This document shows, piece after piece, positions 12,208 through 22,083 of a stretch of 64,000 nt of DNA. The stretch is from contig CAMYLR010000003.1 in NCBI GenBank assembly GCA_947259315.1, forward strand, positions 1 to 64,000, in the 5' to 3' direction. A program made the position numbers and the translations under genes. A model generated the notes under the pieces. The model saw only the letters and a program-made list of their open reading frames with translations, did not search any database and had not been told where the DNA came from. Source of the stretch: an uncultured Gemmatimonadales bacterium. Its GTDB lineage: Bacteria > Gemmatimonadota > Gemmatimonadetes > JACCXV01 > JAHWKZ01. Position 1 is the first letter of the stretch. Every line of letters starts with the position of its first letter.

Positions 12208-12248
12208 AGGGCGGAAGATAGCATCTCTCGAAAGCGCTGCGAGCGGTG

Positions 12249-13889
12249 TTAGCTCGGCCGTCGTGCGGCTCGGTAACGGCGGATCAAAGCATTGGTCGAG
12301 CTGTCGTGGCCGAGCGTCGGATCGTTCGGGTCGTCGATCTCGGCGGCGATGCTCTTGGCCAACACCTTGCCCAGCTCGACACCCCACTGGTCGAACGAGT
12401 TGATGCGCCAAACCGAGCCTTGCACAAAGACCTTGTGCTCGTAGAGCGCGATCAACGCGCCCAGCGTAGCGGGGGAGAGCCGCGTGCCGAGGATCACGTT
12501 GGTGGGCCGGTTGCCGGGGAAGGTGCGATGCGGGACCAGGGATTGTGGTACGCCCTCGGCGGCGACTTCGTCAGCTGTTTTGCCGAACGCCAGCGCTTCA
12601 GCCTGGGCCAATAGGTTGGCGATCAAGAGGTCGTGGTGTCGACCGCTCGGGTGCAACGGCTTGAGAAAGCCGATCAGATCACAGGGCACGAGCTTTGTGC
12701 CCTGGTGGATCAGCTGGTAGAACGCGTGTTGTCCGTCGGTTCCGGGCTCGCCCCAGACGATCGGCCCGGTCTGATAGTCGACCCGCGCGCTGTCGCGGTC
12801 GACGCGCTTGCCGTTGCTTTCCATGTCGAGCTGTTGCAGGTAAGCCGGCAGCCGGGCCAAGTACGTGTCGTAGGGCAGCACGGCGTATGATTCAGCGCCG
12901 AAGAAGTTGTTGTACCAGATGCCCAGCAATCCAAGTAGAACAGGCAGGTTACAGTCGAGCGGGGCGCTCCGGAAGTGGTCGTCCATGGCCCGGAAGCCAG
13001 CCAGGAACTGGGCAAATCCGTCTGGCCCGATGGCGATCATGAGCGACAATCCGATCGCCGAGTCGATCGAGTAGCGTCCACCGACCCAATCCCAGAACCC
13101 AAACATATTGTTGGTGTCGATTCCAAACCGGCGCACCTCGTCAGCGTTGGTCGAAAGAGCCACGAAGTGACGCGCCACGGCGTCTCGATCGCCGAGCGCG
13201 TCGAGGATCCACGCTCGCGCTGTCTTAGCGTTGGTGAGCGTCTCGAGCGTGGTGAAGCTCTTCGATGCGACGATGAACAGCGTCTCGGCTGGGTGGAGGT
13301 CGCGCACGCTCTCGGCGAAGTCGGTGGCGTCGACGTTGGAGACGAATCGATGCGTGAGATCACGGTCGCTATAGTGCCGTAACGCGTCGTAGGCCATGAC
13401 TGGGCCCAGGCTCGAGCCGCCGATCCCGATGTTGACGATGTTTCGGATCGGTTTTCCGGTGTGACCGAGCCATGCTCGATCCCGGATCTGTTTGGCGAAC
13501 GCAGCCATATGATCGAGTGCGGCGTGGACTTTTGGGACCACGTTCTCGCCGTCGACGACGATAGACGCGTCGCGAGGCGCGCGGAGCGCGACGTGAAGGA
13601 CGGCTCGGTCCTCGGTCGTGTTGATCCGCTCGCCACGGAACATCGCGCTGATTCGTTCCGTCAGTGCTGCCGAATCGGCGAGCTCGAGGAGCAGCTGCAG
13701 GGTTTCCCGGGTGACGCGGTTCTTGGAGTAGTCGAGGTACAGGCCCGCGGCTTCGCAGGCCAGCTCATCACCGCGGGCCGGATCTTCGGCAAACAACGCT
13801 CGCAAGTGGAGCTGCTCGATCTGGCTCAGGTGGGTTTCGAGGGCGCGCCACTCCGGGAGTCGCGTCAGAGACGTTGTGTTCTTGTTCAT
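12249..13889 (-). CDS. pgi: Glucose-6-phosphate isomerase
   Basis: The 546-residue protein matches Pgi throughout and should interconvert glucose 6-phosphate and fructose 6-phosphate in the cytosol. Seen blocks include [18 protein letters not shown] (phosphate-binding), the signature [12 protein letters not shown] with [33 protein letters not shown] with the sugar-binding arginine, the family-type GKRV near the middle, and the C-terminal lysine region [16 protein letters not shown]. Start is ATG 13889. It lies 41 bases upstream of acnA in the same direction, so a two-gene unit is possible. Confidence 0.97.
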   Translation of the reverse strand: MNKNTTSLTRLPEWRALETHLSQIEQLHLRALFAEDPARGDELACEAAGLYLDYSKNRVTRETLQLLLELADSAALTERISAMFRGERINTTEDRAVLHVALRAPRDASIVVDGENVVPKVHAALDHMAAFAKQIRDRAWLGHTGKPIRNIVNIGIGGSSLGPVMAYDALRHYSDRDLTHRFVSNVDATDFAESVRDLHPAETLFIVASKSFTTLETLTNAKTARAWILDALGDRDAVARHFVALSTNADEVRRFGIDTNNMFGFWDWVGGRYSIDSAIGLSLMIAIGPDGFAQFLAGFRAMDDHFRSAPLDCNLPVLLGLLGIWYNNFFGAESYAVLPYDTYLARLPAYLQQLDMESNGKRVDRDSARVDYQTGPIVWGEPGTDGQHAFYQLIHQGTKLVPCDLIGFLKPLHPSGRHHDLLIANLLAQAEALAFGKTADEVAAEGVPQSLVPHRTFPGNRPTNVILGTRLSPATLGALIALYEHKVFVQGSVWRINSFDQWGVELGKVLAKSIAAEIDDPNDPTLGHDSSTNALIRRYRAARRPS

Positions 13890-13952
13890 AGCAGCCTCAA
13901 CGATATCGACCCCGTCGTTGCGGTGTCCACGAGGGTTTCTAGTTTGCGATCC

Positions 13953-14801
13953 GTGCGCTCACGCTATTCCACACTCTTGGTGATGATGCTCCTGCTGGTC
14001 GGTGACCGAACCGCGGAGGCCCAGCATAGACCGCTCCTGACCGAAGACCCGCAGGTGATTCGTCCCGGTCAGGTGCTGGTTGAGACGGGCTTCACCTACG
14101 AGCATGAGGCCAAGTTCCCAATTTCGGGCCTGGAAGGCGACCTCTTCGCGATCCCGTATTTCGGTTTCAGTGTGGGTCTCGGGTCGATCGCCGAGTTCCA
14201 AACCGACGCAGGGTTTAACCTCATGTTTGTCGACTCGGCGACGGAGGCGCCGTTGTCAGATGATGTCGACTTCACCGGTGACACGACGACCGATATCCGA
14301 GATCCGGTGATCGCGACCAAGATCCTGCTGCAGCATGAAACTCGCCGCGCGCCGGCGATCGGTTTTCGCGTCGCCACGCGACTGCCTTCGGCTAGCAACG
14401 AAAGTGGGCTCGGGAACGACACGATCGATTGGTTCCTCACCCTGCTGGCGGGGAAGACCCTCGGGCGCACGCGGATCGTGGCGAACTTCGGTGCGGCGGT
14501 GCTCTCGATCCCGACTCAGCCGGCCCGCCAAAACGACGTCATTACGGTCGCCCTCTCCATCACTCAGCGGGCTACCCCCACCATCGATATCGTGGCCGAG
14601 GCGGGTGGGCGCCTCGACGTCAAAGGCCAGACACCGCTCGGCACGGAGGAACGAGGGGAGCTCCGGATCGGGGCCCGTTATCGAGCCGATCCGATGCGCT
14701 TTGACGCGGGCACGATAATCGGACTCGGTGCCGACGACCCGGAGTTCGGTCTGACGTTTGGCGTGACCTACACGTTTGACGCGTTCGACCCCAAGAAATA
14801 G
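13953..14801 (+). CDS. Putative outer-membrane beta-barrel protein
   Basis: With a GTG start at 13953 the protein is 282 residues and has a signal peptide ([23 protein letters not shown], then Q). The mature part alternates hydrophobic and polar residues as expected for a barrel, with many strands ending in aromatic or charged residues ([36 protein letters not shown]), and it ends [18 protein letters not shown]. It resembles putative channel proteins often tied to the 'MetA-pathway of phenol degradation' type. GTG 13923 is an alternative start; the frame is open upstream to 13461, but that lies antisense to pgi and is rejected. Substrate unknown. Confidence 0.65.
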   Translation: MRSRYSTLLVMMLLLVGDRTAEAQHRPLLTEDPQVIRPGQVLVETGFTYEHEAKFPISGLEGDLFAIPYFGFSVGLGSIAEFQTDAGFNLMFVDSATEAPLSDDVDFTGDTTTDIRDPVIATKILLQHETRRAPAIGFRVATRLPSASNESGLGNDTIDWFLTLLAGKTLGRTRIVANFGAAVLSIPTQPARQNDVITVALSITQRATPTIDIVAEAGGRLDVKGQTPLGTEERGELRIGARYRADPMRFDAGTIIGLGADDPEFGLTFGVTYTFDAFDPKK

Positions 14802-14804
14802 GGC

Positions 14805-16748
14805 TCAGCGCAGCGCGATCTCCTCCTCTTCGGGCAGGTCTAGCTTCATGATCCACAGCCCGGAGTTGGTGTCGATCGCGTACACATGCCCTTTGTGCCA
14901 CATCGCGCCCCACACATTGGTCCTGTTGACCTGGTTTGGATCGTACGCTTTCTCCGGATCGCTGGTCTCGGTCATGAAGTAGTCGATCTCGCGACCTTGC
15001 CGGTAGAGATCGCCGCGCAACGGTCCGCCGGAGAGATCGATCGCTCGCAGGCCGCGCTGGTAGTAGCCCACGTACAGGATGTCTTCGTGTACCCAGAAGT
15101 TGTGGACGCCGCCCTCGGGTACCTCGTACTTACCGACCTCGCGTGGGTTGAACGGGTCCGTGACGTCGATCACGTGCATGAATCCGCGCGGGTCGCGCGG
15201 CGCGTCCGGGCTGTAGCGGCTGGGGAAAATCTCGTCGCCCAGGAAGACGTAGTTCTTCCATGGCCACGCTACGTGGGTGTTCCCGCTCGGGTAGTTGATG
15301 CGGCTCACGAACTGCGGTTTCGTTGGCGTGCCGCCGGCAATCCCCTTACCGATGTCGATGATAACCAGCCCGTCGTCCCAATACGATAGGTACCCCAACC
15401 CATCCTTGATCCAGATGTCGTGCAGCGCTTTGCGCTTTGTATCGAGCCCCCAGCGTCCAACTTGCTTGGGATTCACGGGGTCGGAGATGTCGAGGATGTG
15501 TACGTCACGCGTTCCGTCGTTGATCGCGTAGACCAGATCGCCGACCAAGTAGGTGTTGTGGATGCCGCCCGTCAGCCCGTCGAAGAAATGAGTCAGGATT
15601 TCGGGATGCGCGGGGTCGGTGATGTCGAGCGTTACGATGCCGTTCCTGCGGGTCGGATCGTTCTCGAGCGTGATGACCGCGACTGAAGCATCGGCGTTGA
15701 CTTTGACATCGTTCACGCGGCGTCCAGAAACGACCACCGAGTCGGTGAAGACGGGGTTCGCCGGATCGGTGACGTCGTAAGCGCGCATCTGCGCGCCAAA
15801 CGACCCGAAGTACGCGTAGTCGCGTCCGTCCTGACCCTCGAACACCCACAGGTCGGCGGTGCGAGTCGGCGAGGCGACGTGGCCGACCTTGAGCCAGCCG
15901 CCTTTGAGAGCGCGAGGTTCGACCTCGATCGTCGTGACGGCATTCCGGTCGCCCAACGTTGCGGCGACTTGGTATGTCCCGGGCTGATCGGCGACGAAGT
16001 AGTTGTCGGCCTCGACGGCAGCGCCGTTCGGGCTTACCCACCAGCGGGGGTGTGTGATTTCGCTGTTGCCGGCGGTCAGCGTCACTTTGACCGCTTCGCC
16101 GGTGCGGACGTGCGAGCGTTCAGCCTCGAGCGCCAGTGGCCCGTCGACCGGTTTGGTCACGGCGACCTCGAGGGCGCGGGTCGTGTTTCCGGCCTTGGCG
16201 ATCAGCGTAGCGGTGCCGGGCTGTACAAGGGTCAACGTGTGTCCGGTGGTTTGGACCACGCTGGGATCGCTCGACTCGAGCGCGACCGGGTGGGTCCACA
16301 GCTCGTTGCCGGTCGCGTCGACGGCGACCGCGTCTACGCTGACGACCGAGCCGGCTGGCAGCGGAAACTCGGGGGCGGTCATGCGGATCTCCGCCGGGTC
16401 GCCAGGATCGACGATAACGACGATCCGATCGATCAGCCGCTGGCCTTCGGCGTCGGTGGCATCTTCTGCCGCCGCGCCAGCGACCGTCTCACCCACGTTG
16501 ACGGCCTCGATGTTTCCGCGTTGGTCGATGCGGGTGTTCTCCCAACCGGCAAACCAGCCCACTATTGGTGGCGCAACCGGGTTTCCGTCACTATCGAACG
16601 CCGCTAGCTCTAATACCGCCCGCTCGCCGACCCTCAAGCGCAGCGTATCCGGGGAGATCTCGATCCGGGCGAGGGTGGCCTCCTGGGCGGCGATCGACGG
16701 GACTAGCCCGAGTGAGAACAGGGCGGTGAGGACGAAACGGCGGCCCAT
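14805..16748 (-). CDS. Secreted Ig-like/LVIVD-repeat propeller protein, paralogue 3
   Basis: The 647-residue third paralogue has a signal peptide ending PSIAA, Ig-like domains (LARIEISPDTLRLRVGERAV; ESSDPSVVQTTGHTLTLVQPG) and LVIVD repeats (IVTLDITDPAHPEILTHF, VHILDISDPVNPKQVGRW, MHVIDVTDPFNPREVGKY). The block WPWKNYVFLGDEIFPS is shared with paralogue 2. AAGGAGT lies just upstream of ATG 16748. The gene converges on the barrel protein with three bases between stops and is divergent from the hydrolase-OsmC fusion. Shared order of domains implies duplication; role unknown. Confidence 0.88.
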   Translation of the reverse strand: MGRRFVLTALFSLGLVPSIAAQEATLARIEISPDTLRLRVGERAVLELAAFDSDGNPVAPPIVGWFAGWENTRIDQRGNIEAVNVGETVAGAAAEDATDAEGQRLIDRIVVIVDPGDPAEIRMTAPEFPLPAGSVVSVDAVAVDATGNELWTHPVALESSDPSVVQTTGHTLTLVQPGTATLIAKAGNTTRALEVAVTKPVDGPLALEAERSHVRTGEAVKVTLTAGNSEITHPRWWVSPNGAAVEADNYFVADQPGTYQVAATLGDRNAVTTIEVEPRALKGGWLKVGHVASPTRTADLWVFEGQDGRDYAYFGSFGAQMRAYDVTDPANPVFTDSVVVSGRRVNDVKVNADASVAVITLENDPTRRNGIVTLDITDPAHPEILTHFFDGLTGGIHNTYLVGDLVYAINDGTRDVHILDISDPVNPKQVGRWGLDTKRKALHDIWIKDGLGYLSYWDDGLVIIDIGKGIAGGTPTKPQFVSRINYPSGNTHVAWPWKNYVFLGDEIFPSRYSPDAPRDPRGFMHVIDVTDPFNPREVGKYEVPEGGVHNFWVHEDILYVGYYQRGLRAIDLSGGPLRGDLYRQGREIDYFMTETSDPEKAYDPNQVNRTNVWGAMWHKGHVYAIDTNSGLWIMKLDLPEEEEIALR

Positions 16749-16876
16749 GCGGCACTCCTTGCTTGAATTGAACGACGTCGAAGATCAGTTGATTGGGGCC
16801 ATCAATATCGTCGGATGGCGATCAGACGTCATGCGCTCTGCGGGACGGTGTTGCGCGACCGAGTAGCTTCTTGGCC

Positions 16877-18082
16877 ATGCCCACCGAGAAGCTGACGTTT
16901 CCAGGCGCACTTTCGGCGCAGCTCGCCGCGCGACTCGAACACCCGACCGGCGAACCGACCGCATACGCCTTGTTCGCGCACTGCTTTACGTGCTCCAAGG
17001 ATCTCCGTGCGGTGCGAGAGATCAGCCGCGCGTTGTGCGATGAAGGGCTGGCGGTGTTGCGATTCGATTTTACCGGTTTGGGCGAGAGCGAGGGAGAGTT
17101 TGCCGACTCCGACTTTTCATCCAACGTCGACGATCTCGTGGCTGCCGCGAACTACTTGCGGCGTGAGCACCAAGCGCCAGGGCTCCTGATCGGCCACAGT
17201 CTCGGCGGCGCCGCGGTGCTTCTGGCGGCGGCCAAGATTCCGGAAGCCAAGGCGGTCGCGACGATCGGCGCACCAAGCGACACCAAGCACCTGCGGGCGT
17301 CCTTGATTCGAGGAGCGCCCGAGTTGGCGTCGACAGACGAGGCCGAGATCGAGCTCGAGGGCCGGAAGTTCACCATCAAGCGGCGGTTCCTCGACGACCT
17401 CGATGCTCAGGACGTGGAACAGCTATTGAATGGACTCAGGGTCCCGTTGTTGGTGCTCCATTCACCGACCGATGAGACGGTCCCGATCGAGCACGCCCGG
17501 AGAATCTACGACGCGGCCCAACACCCCAAGAGCTTCGTTTCACTGGACAGCGCCGATCACCTGCTGAGTGAAGCTCGTGACGCTCGGTTTGTGGCCGGGC
17601 TGCTCGCGGCATGGTCAGCGCGTTACCTGGTCGCCAAGGTCGCAGATCAACGTACCGGTGGTGTTCCCATGGGAACGGTTGAGGTGCGGGGTGGGCGTTC
17701 GGGGTACGCGGTCGAGATCGAGACCACATCGCATCGGCTCGCGGCCGACGAGCCGCTAGACCTGGGTGGCTCGGATACGGGTCCCAACCCGTACGAGCTC
17801 CTGCTATCGGCGCTTGGCGCTTGCATGACTATTACCGCCCGTCTGTACGCGGATCGCAAAGGTTGGCCGCTGACGGCAACGATCGCCCGTCTTGCACACG
17901 ATCGGATGCATGCGGAGGATTGCGCAGATTGCGAGACCAAAGAGGGTCTGGTCGACAGAATCGCAGTCGACATCGAGTTTCAGGGGCCGCTGTCGGATGG
18001 CCAGCGTCAGCGGTTGCGGGAGATCGCCGGTCGGTGCCCGGTTCATCGCACGCTGACATCTGAAATTGTGATCGCAGAATGA
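16877..18082 (+). CDS. Alpha/beta hydrolase-OsmC fusion protein
   Basis: The 401-residue fusion has an alpha/beta-hydrolase domain (about 1-250; nucleophile elbow GHSLGG, acid in LHSPTDETVP, histidine in SADHLLS) and a C-terminal OsmC domain (about 265-400). The OsmC half has both redox cysteines: GPNPYELLLSALGACMTI and GRCPVHRTL. This domain pair is a known bacterial architecture of uncertain function, possibly acting on esterified or peroxidised lipids. It gives a useful internal contrast: the stand-alone OsmC protein at 687 carries TGA at the first of these cysteines. Start ATG 16877 is chosen because the domain begins immediately; the open frame upstream is short. The next gene overlaps its stop as ATGA. 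Confidence 0.9.
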   Translation: MPTEKLTFPGALSAQLAARLEHPTGEPTAYALFAHCFTCSKDLRAVREISRALCDEGLAVLRFDFTGLGESEGEFADSDFSSNVDDLVAAANYLRREHQAPGLLIGHSLGGAAVLLAAAKIPEAKAVATIGAPSDTKHLRASLIRGAPELASTDEAEIELEGRKFTIKRRFLDDLDAQDVEQLLNGLRVPLLVLHSPTDETVPIEHARRIYDAAQHPKSFVSLDSADHLLSEARDARFVAGLLAAWSARYLVAKVADQRTGGVPMGTVEVRGGRSGYAVEIETTSHRLAADEPLDLGGSDTGPNPYELLLSALGACMTITARLYADRKGWPLTATIARLAHDRMHAEDCADCETKEGLVDRIAVDIEFQGPLSDGQRQRLREIAGRCPVHRTLTSEIVIAE

Positions 18083-18872
18083 ACCAAGGGGGGCTCGAAT
18101 CTCTGAACAGCAACTAGCCGATTCACTGATCGTCGTTTTCGACTGCGACGCAACGCTGTCGGCGGTCGAAGGCATCGATTGGTTGGCCGAACGCAATGGT
18201 GTGGGCGCCGAGGTGGTAGGTCTCACGGCTGGCGCGGTCGCCGGTAACGTCGCCCTCGAAGAGGTGTACGCCGAACGACTGCGCCGAGTTGATCCGACCC
18301 CGGCCGACCTGACGGCGTTGGCCGAAGCGTACGCCGAGAATGTGATCGAGGACGCCGCGGAAGTGATCGCGGCGCTGCAGGCGTGTGGGTATCCGGTTTG
18401 GGTCGTGAGCGGAGGACTGGCGGATGCGGTGGTGCCGTTCGCCGTCTGGCTCGGTGTGGACGCAGACCGAGTGGTCGCGGTGCCGGTGCGGTGGGACGCG
18501 GACGATCGGTGGGCGGAGACCGCCGCCAACCCGTTAGCGCATGCGGGAGGAAAATCCAGGGTTATAGCCCGGATCAGGGCCGGAGAACCGGCGGTTCTCG
18601 TTGGCGACGGAGCAACCGACGCCGAGGCTCGTTCCGAGGTTCGGTGTCTGATCGGCTATGGTGGCGTCAAATCTCAGCCCGCGGTCCGGATCGTAGCCGA
18701 TGGGTGGATCAACTGTCGCAGCTTGGCGCCAGTCGTGCCGATGATCGTCGGACGGGCGGGTCACCCCAAGTTGGAGAGCAGCGGTCATGCTGAAGTATGG
18801 GCGCGCGGTCTGACGTGGATCGAGGCCGGCGACGCCACCGGTGGTTGCCCGCGCCCTTCGGTCGGTCGATAA
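18079..18872 (+). CDS. SerB-like HAD phosphatase; apparent -1 frameshift at G6 run
   Basis: The main frame (from 18072, no stop) carries the HAD motifs VFDCDATLS (motif I), VVSGG (motif II), a lysine region AHAGGKSRVIARI (motif III) and VGDGATDAEA (motif IV), typical of phosphoserine-phosphatase-like enzymes. It has no ATG, GTG or TTG upstream of motif I. An ATG at 18079, overlapping the previous stop as ATGA, reads MNQGG in another frame and would join the HAD frame if one base is re-read or one G is missing in the GGGGGG run at 18088-18093. Alternatives are a rare ATC start at 18099, which has an AAGGGGGG ahead of it, or CTG 18126. Its position before an aminotransferase and serA suggests serine synthesis. 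Confidence 0.75.
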
Positions 18873-18880
18873 TCGGCCCT

Positions 18881-19960
18881 ATGGCAACCCGGCCCGCTCG
18901 CCTCTTTCTGCCCGGACCTACCGAAGTGCACGCCGATATCTTGGCCGCACAGGCGGAGCGTCTGATCGGTCATCGCGGTCCCGAGATATCCGCATTGCTG
19001 GAATCGATCCAACCGCGATTACAGAAGGTCTTTCAAACGAGCAATAACGTGTACATCTCGACCTCGTCGGCGACCGGTTTGTTTGAAGCCGCGGCCCGCA
19101 GTTCGATCGACCGCCGCGCGCTGTGTTGTGTGAACGGGGCGTTCAGCGCTCGCTGGGCGGAGGTGGTTGAGGCCAATGGAAAGCCGTACGACGTAGTCGA
19201 GGTCGAGTGGGGCGAGGCGATCACCCCGGACCTCGTTGCCGATGCTCTCGATCGGGCCGCCTACGATGCCGTCACAGTCGTTCATAACGAGACTTCGACC
19301 GGGGTCACCAACCCGGTTGGCGACATCGCCGAGACGGTGCGCGATAAGGCACCGGACGCGCTCGTTCTTGTCGACACAGTGTCTTCGATGGGCGGTATCG
19401 ACGTGCCAGTCGATGGTTGGAACCTCGATGTGTGCCTGACCGGTGGTCAGAAGTGTTTGGCGCTCCCCCCGGGCCTATCGTTTGCGGCCGTTTCGGATCG
19501 CGCCCACACGCGCGCTACCACGATTCCCGGTCGGGGTTGGTACTTCGACTGGCTCGTCTTCCAGCGGTATCTCGAGAAATGGCAGACCCCCACGACGCCC
19601 GCGATCACATTGCTCTACGCGCTCGACCGCCAGCTCGATCGGATTCTGGATGAAGGTCTCGCGGCCCGGTTCGATCGGCACGCCGTGATGGCCGATCATG
19701 TGCGCCAATGGTCGCTCGAGCGGTTCGACATTCTGGCACCTGAACCTTACCGATCCGACACCGTCACCGCGGTCGTCAACAAGCGTTCGATTGACGTGGA
19801 AGCGATGAACCGATACTTGACCGAGCACGTGGACATGATCGTGTCAAACGGATACGCGAAACTTCGGGACCGGACGTTTCGGATCGGCCACATGGGCGAC
19901 CACACCGTGCCGGAGGTCGAGACCTTGACCGCTGCGATCGATGCCTTTCTCGAGACTTGA
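18881..19960 (+). CDS. Class V aminotransferase (phosphoserine or serine-pyruvate type)
   Basis: The 359-residue PLP enzyme is of the alanine-glyoxylate/serine-pyruvate branch of class V. It shows LFLPGPTEVH and GHRGPEISALLESI at the N-terminus, the cofactor aspartate in VLVDTVSSMGG and the Schiff-base lysine in TGGQKCLALPPG. Late blocks include the C-terminal arginine region DRTFRIGHMGD. Placed between a SerB-like phosphatase and serA, it most likely acts as the phosphoserine aminotransferase of serine biosynthesis, but sequence alone does not exclude serine-pyruvate or serine-glyoxylate transamination. serA begins in its stop codon. Confidence 0.88.
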   Translation: MATRPARLFLPGPTEVHADILAAQAERLIGHRGPEISALLESIQPRLQKVFQTSNNVYISTSSATGLFEAAARSSIDRRALCCVNGAFSARWAEVVEANGKPYDVVEVEWGEAITPDLVADALDRAAYDAVTVVHNETSTGVTNPVGDIAETVRDKAPDALVLVDTVSSMGGIDVPVDGWNLDVCLTGGQKCLALPPGLSFAAVSDRAHTRATTIPGRGWYFDWLVFQRYLEKWQTPTTPAITLLYALDRQLDRILDEGLAARFDRHAVMADHVRQWSLERFDILAPEPYRSDTVTAVVNKRSIDVEAMNRYLTEHVDMIVSNGYAKLRDRTFRIGHMGDHTVPEVETLTAAIDAFLET

Positions 19961-21555
19961 GCCAACACAAATTCCGCATTCTCGTAGCTGACCCGCTCTC
20001 GGAAGCGGGTCTTGAACAGCTGGAGTCGGCGGTTGACGCCGAGGTGGCTGCCAAAGCCCCGATAGACCGTAATGCGATGCTCGAGGTCCTCCCCGAGTGT
20101 CAAGCGATGATCGTTCGCAGCTCGACCCAGGTCGATGCCGAGGTGATCGATCGAGGACAGGAGCTTCGCGTCGTCGGTCGCGCCGGCGTCGGTCTCGATA
20201 ACGTCGATATCGACCATGCCAGTCGCCGCGGCGTGCTCGTCATGAACACGCCAGGCGCTAACGCGACTGCTACCGCCGAGCACACGTTTGCGCTCCTGCT
20301 GGCGTTGTGCCGCAAAGTCCCGATAGCCAACGCGAACGTGCAAAGCGGGGGATGGGATCGCGGCCGGTATACCGGCACCCAGCTTGCCGGCAAGACGATT
20401 GGAGTCGTTGGGTTGGGTCGGGTTGGTCGACTGGTCGCACAACGCGCGCATGCTTTCGGGATGCACGTGCTGGGATACGATCCGTATCTGGCGATCGATG
20501 CGGCGCAGGAGCTAAACGTCGAGCTGCTCGAGTTGGATGAGCTGCTGCCCAAGTCGGACTTCGTCTCGCTGCACGCGCCACTCACGCCCGAAACGCAAGG
20601 CTTGCTTGGCGCACCCGAGTTGGCGCGGGTGAAGCATGGCGCGCGGTTGATCAATTGCGCACGGGGTGAGCTGATCGATGAAAATGCTCTCGCCGCCGCG
20701 CTCGACAGTGGCCGGCTAGCCGGCGCTGCGATCGACGTCTTTGTCAGCGAGCCACCGGTGGGAAGCCCGCTGCTCGGTCGCGACGACGTCGTCTTGACAC
20801 CGCATCTCGGCGCGGCGACCGAGGAAGCCCAGCGCGACGTTTCGGTTCAGATCGTCGACCAGGTTTTGGCCGCGCTCCGCGACGAAGAGTACCCCAACGC
20901 GGTCAACCTGCCGTTCGTCGACACTGGTGGATGGAGCGAGCTCCGGCCGTGGCTCGATCTAGCCGAGCGTTTGGGACGACTCGTCGGCAAGCTGGCCGAT
21001 GGTCGCCTGCAGCGGGTCGAGGTCGAAGCCCGGGGGAGCGAGGTCGCGCCCCACGCCCAGCCGCTCTCGACAGCCCTCCTCAAGGGGCTGCTGACGCCCA
21101 TATCTGCGGGGCCGGTCAACTACATCAACGCCACCCATCTGGCTGCCGATAGGGGGATCGAGGTCACTCGCAGTCGTCGCACCTCGGCCGCCGAGTACAG
21201 CAACCTTCTCGGGTGCCGGGTGGAGACGGATGTCGGCGAACGATCGGTAGCCGGAACGTTGTTTCACTCTCACCCGCGCGCGGTCGAAATCGACGGGTAC
21301 CATTTGGATGCGCCGCCGGTGGGGATGGTCTTGTTGGTTTGGAATCGTGACGTCCCGGGCGTCGTTGGGGAGGTCGGCACACTCCTCGGGCAAGCGAAGG
21401 TCAACATCGCCGAGTGGCGTCTGGGTCGCACCGCTCCGGGCGAGACCGCGCTGGCGTTTATCAACCTCGACAGCCCGGCATCAATTAGTACACTGGAAGC
21501 GCTTTCGGCGATCGAAGGGGTTCAAGCGGTCACTCAGCTCGACTTCCCCGCCTGA
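19957..21555 (+). CDS. serA: D-3-phosphoglycerate dehydrogenase
   Basis: The 532-residue enzyme is of the long SerA type: substrate and NAD domains (GVVGLGRVGRLVAQRAHAFG; catalytic RGELIDENAL and LTPHLGAATEEAQ), then an intervening ASB-type domain (about 320-450) and a C-terminal ACT domain (VLLVWNRDVPGVVGEVGTLLGQ) expected to bind serine as feedback inhibitor. It oxidises 3-phosphoglycerate to 3-phosphohydroxypyruvate, the first step of serine synthesis. The TTG start at 19957 overlaps the TGA of the aminotransferase gene, so the two are coupled. Confidence 0.95.
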   Translation: MSQHKFRILVADPLSEAGLEQLESAVDAEVAAKAPIDRNAMLEVLPECQAMIVRSSTQVDAEVIDRGQELRVVGRAGVGLDNVDIDHASRRGVLVMNTPGANATATAEHTFALLLALCRKVPIANANVQSGGWDRGRYTGTQLAGKTIGVVGLGRVGRLVAQRAHAFGMHVLGYDPYLAIDAAQELNVELLELDELLPKSDFVSLHAPLTPETQGLLGAPELARVKHGARLINCARGELIDENALAAALDSGRLAGAAIDVFVSEPPVGSPLLGRDDVVLTPHLGAATEEAQRDVSVQIVDQVLAALRDEEYPNAVNLPFVDTGGWSELRPWLDLAERLGRLVGKLADGRLQRVEVEARGSEVAPHAQPLSTALLKGLLTPISAGPVNYINATHLAADRGIEVTRSRRTSAAEYSNLLGCRVETDVGERSVAGTLFHSHPRAVEIDGYHLDAPPVGMVLLVWNRDVPGVVGEVGTLLGQAKVNIAEWRLGRTAPGETALAFINLDSPASISTLEALSAIEGVQAVTQLDFPA

Positions 21556-21573
21556 CTCAAAAGGAGCACCGCC

Positions 21574-22083
21574 ATGTCCGAATCCGAGTTTTATCTCGCG
21601 CAAGCCAACATCGGTCGTATGCGCGGACCGATCGATAGCCCGGTAATGGCAGGGTTCGTGGCGCAACTCGATTACATCAACTCGGTGGCCGATCACAGTC
21701 CGGGGTTCGTTTGGCGGCTGCAGACCGACGAGGGTGATGCCACGGCGGTACAGGTCTTCGATGACGACACACTGCTGTTCAACATGTCGGTCTGGGAGAC
21801 GATCGAAGATCTGCACAGCTACGTCTACCGCAGCGACCACCGGGTTCCGTTGCGGGACCGAAAGAAATGGTTCGAACGGTTCGAGAAGCCCTTCATCGTG
21901 TTGTGGTGGGTGCCGCGGGGACACACCCCGAGTGTTCGCGAAGCGGAGCAAAAGTTCGAGTCGCTGTGGTCGCGGGGTCCATCTCCGGAGGCGTTTACTT
22001 TCAAGTCGAGTTTCCCGCCTCCAGGGTCGGTCGAAGACGACTCGAGCGCTGTGAGTAGGGAAGAATGTGGGTCATCGGCATGA
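21574..22083 (+). CDS. DUF3291-like protein
   Basis: The 169-residue protein has the DUF3291 pattern: FYLAQANIGRMRGPIDSPVM, FVAQLDYINSVADHSPGFVWRLQ, FNMSVWETIEDLHSYVYRSDHR, and WFERFEKPFIVLWWVPRGHTPSVREA. This resembles a dimeric alpha/beta-barrel (antibiotic-monooxygenase-like) fold; no member has a settled function that I know. AAGGAGCACCGCC precedes the ATG at 21574. It follows serA by 18 bases and overlaps the start of the next gene as ATGA, so it probably belongs to the same transcript. Confidence 0.8.
   Translation: MSESEFYLAQANIGRMRGPIDSPVMAGFVAQLDYINSVADHSPGFVWRLQTDEGDATAVQVFDDDTLLFNMSVWETIEDLHSYVYRSDHRVPLRDRKKWFERFEKPFIVLWWVPRGHTPSVREAEQKFESLWSRGPSPEAFTFKSSFPPPGSVEDDSSAVSREECGSSA

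Noticed and set aside
12208-12411. N-terminal extension of aconitase
   Set aside because: The open frame lies inside the 3' end of pgi on the same strand and has no resemblance to AcnA N-termini.
13461-13952. N-terminal extension of the barrel protein gene
   Set aside because: It is antisense to pgi; a signal peptide begins at GTG 13953.
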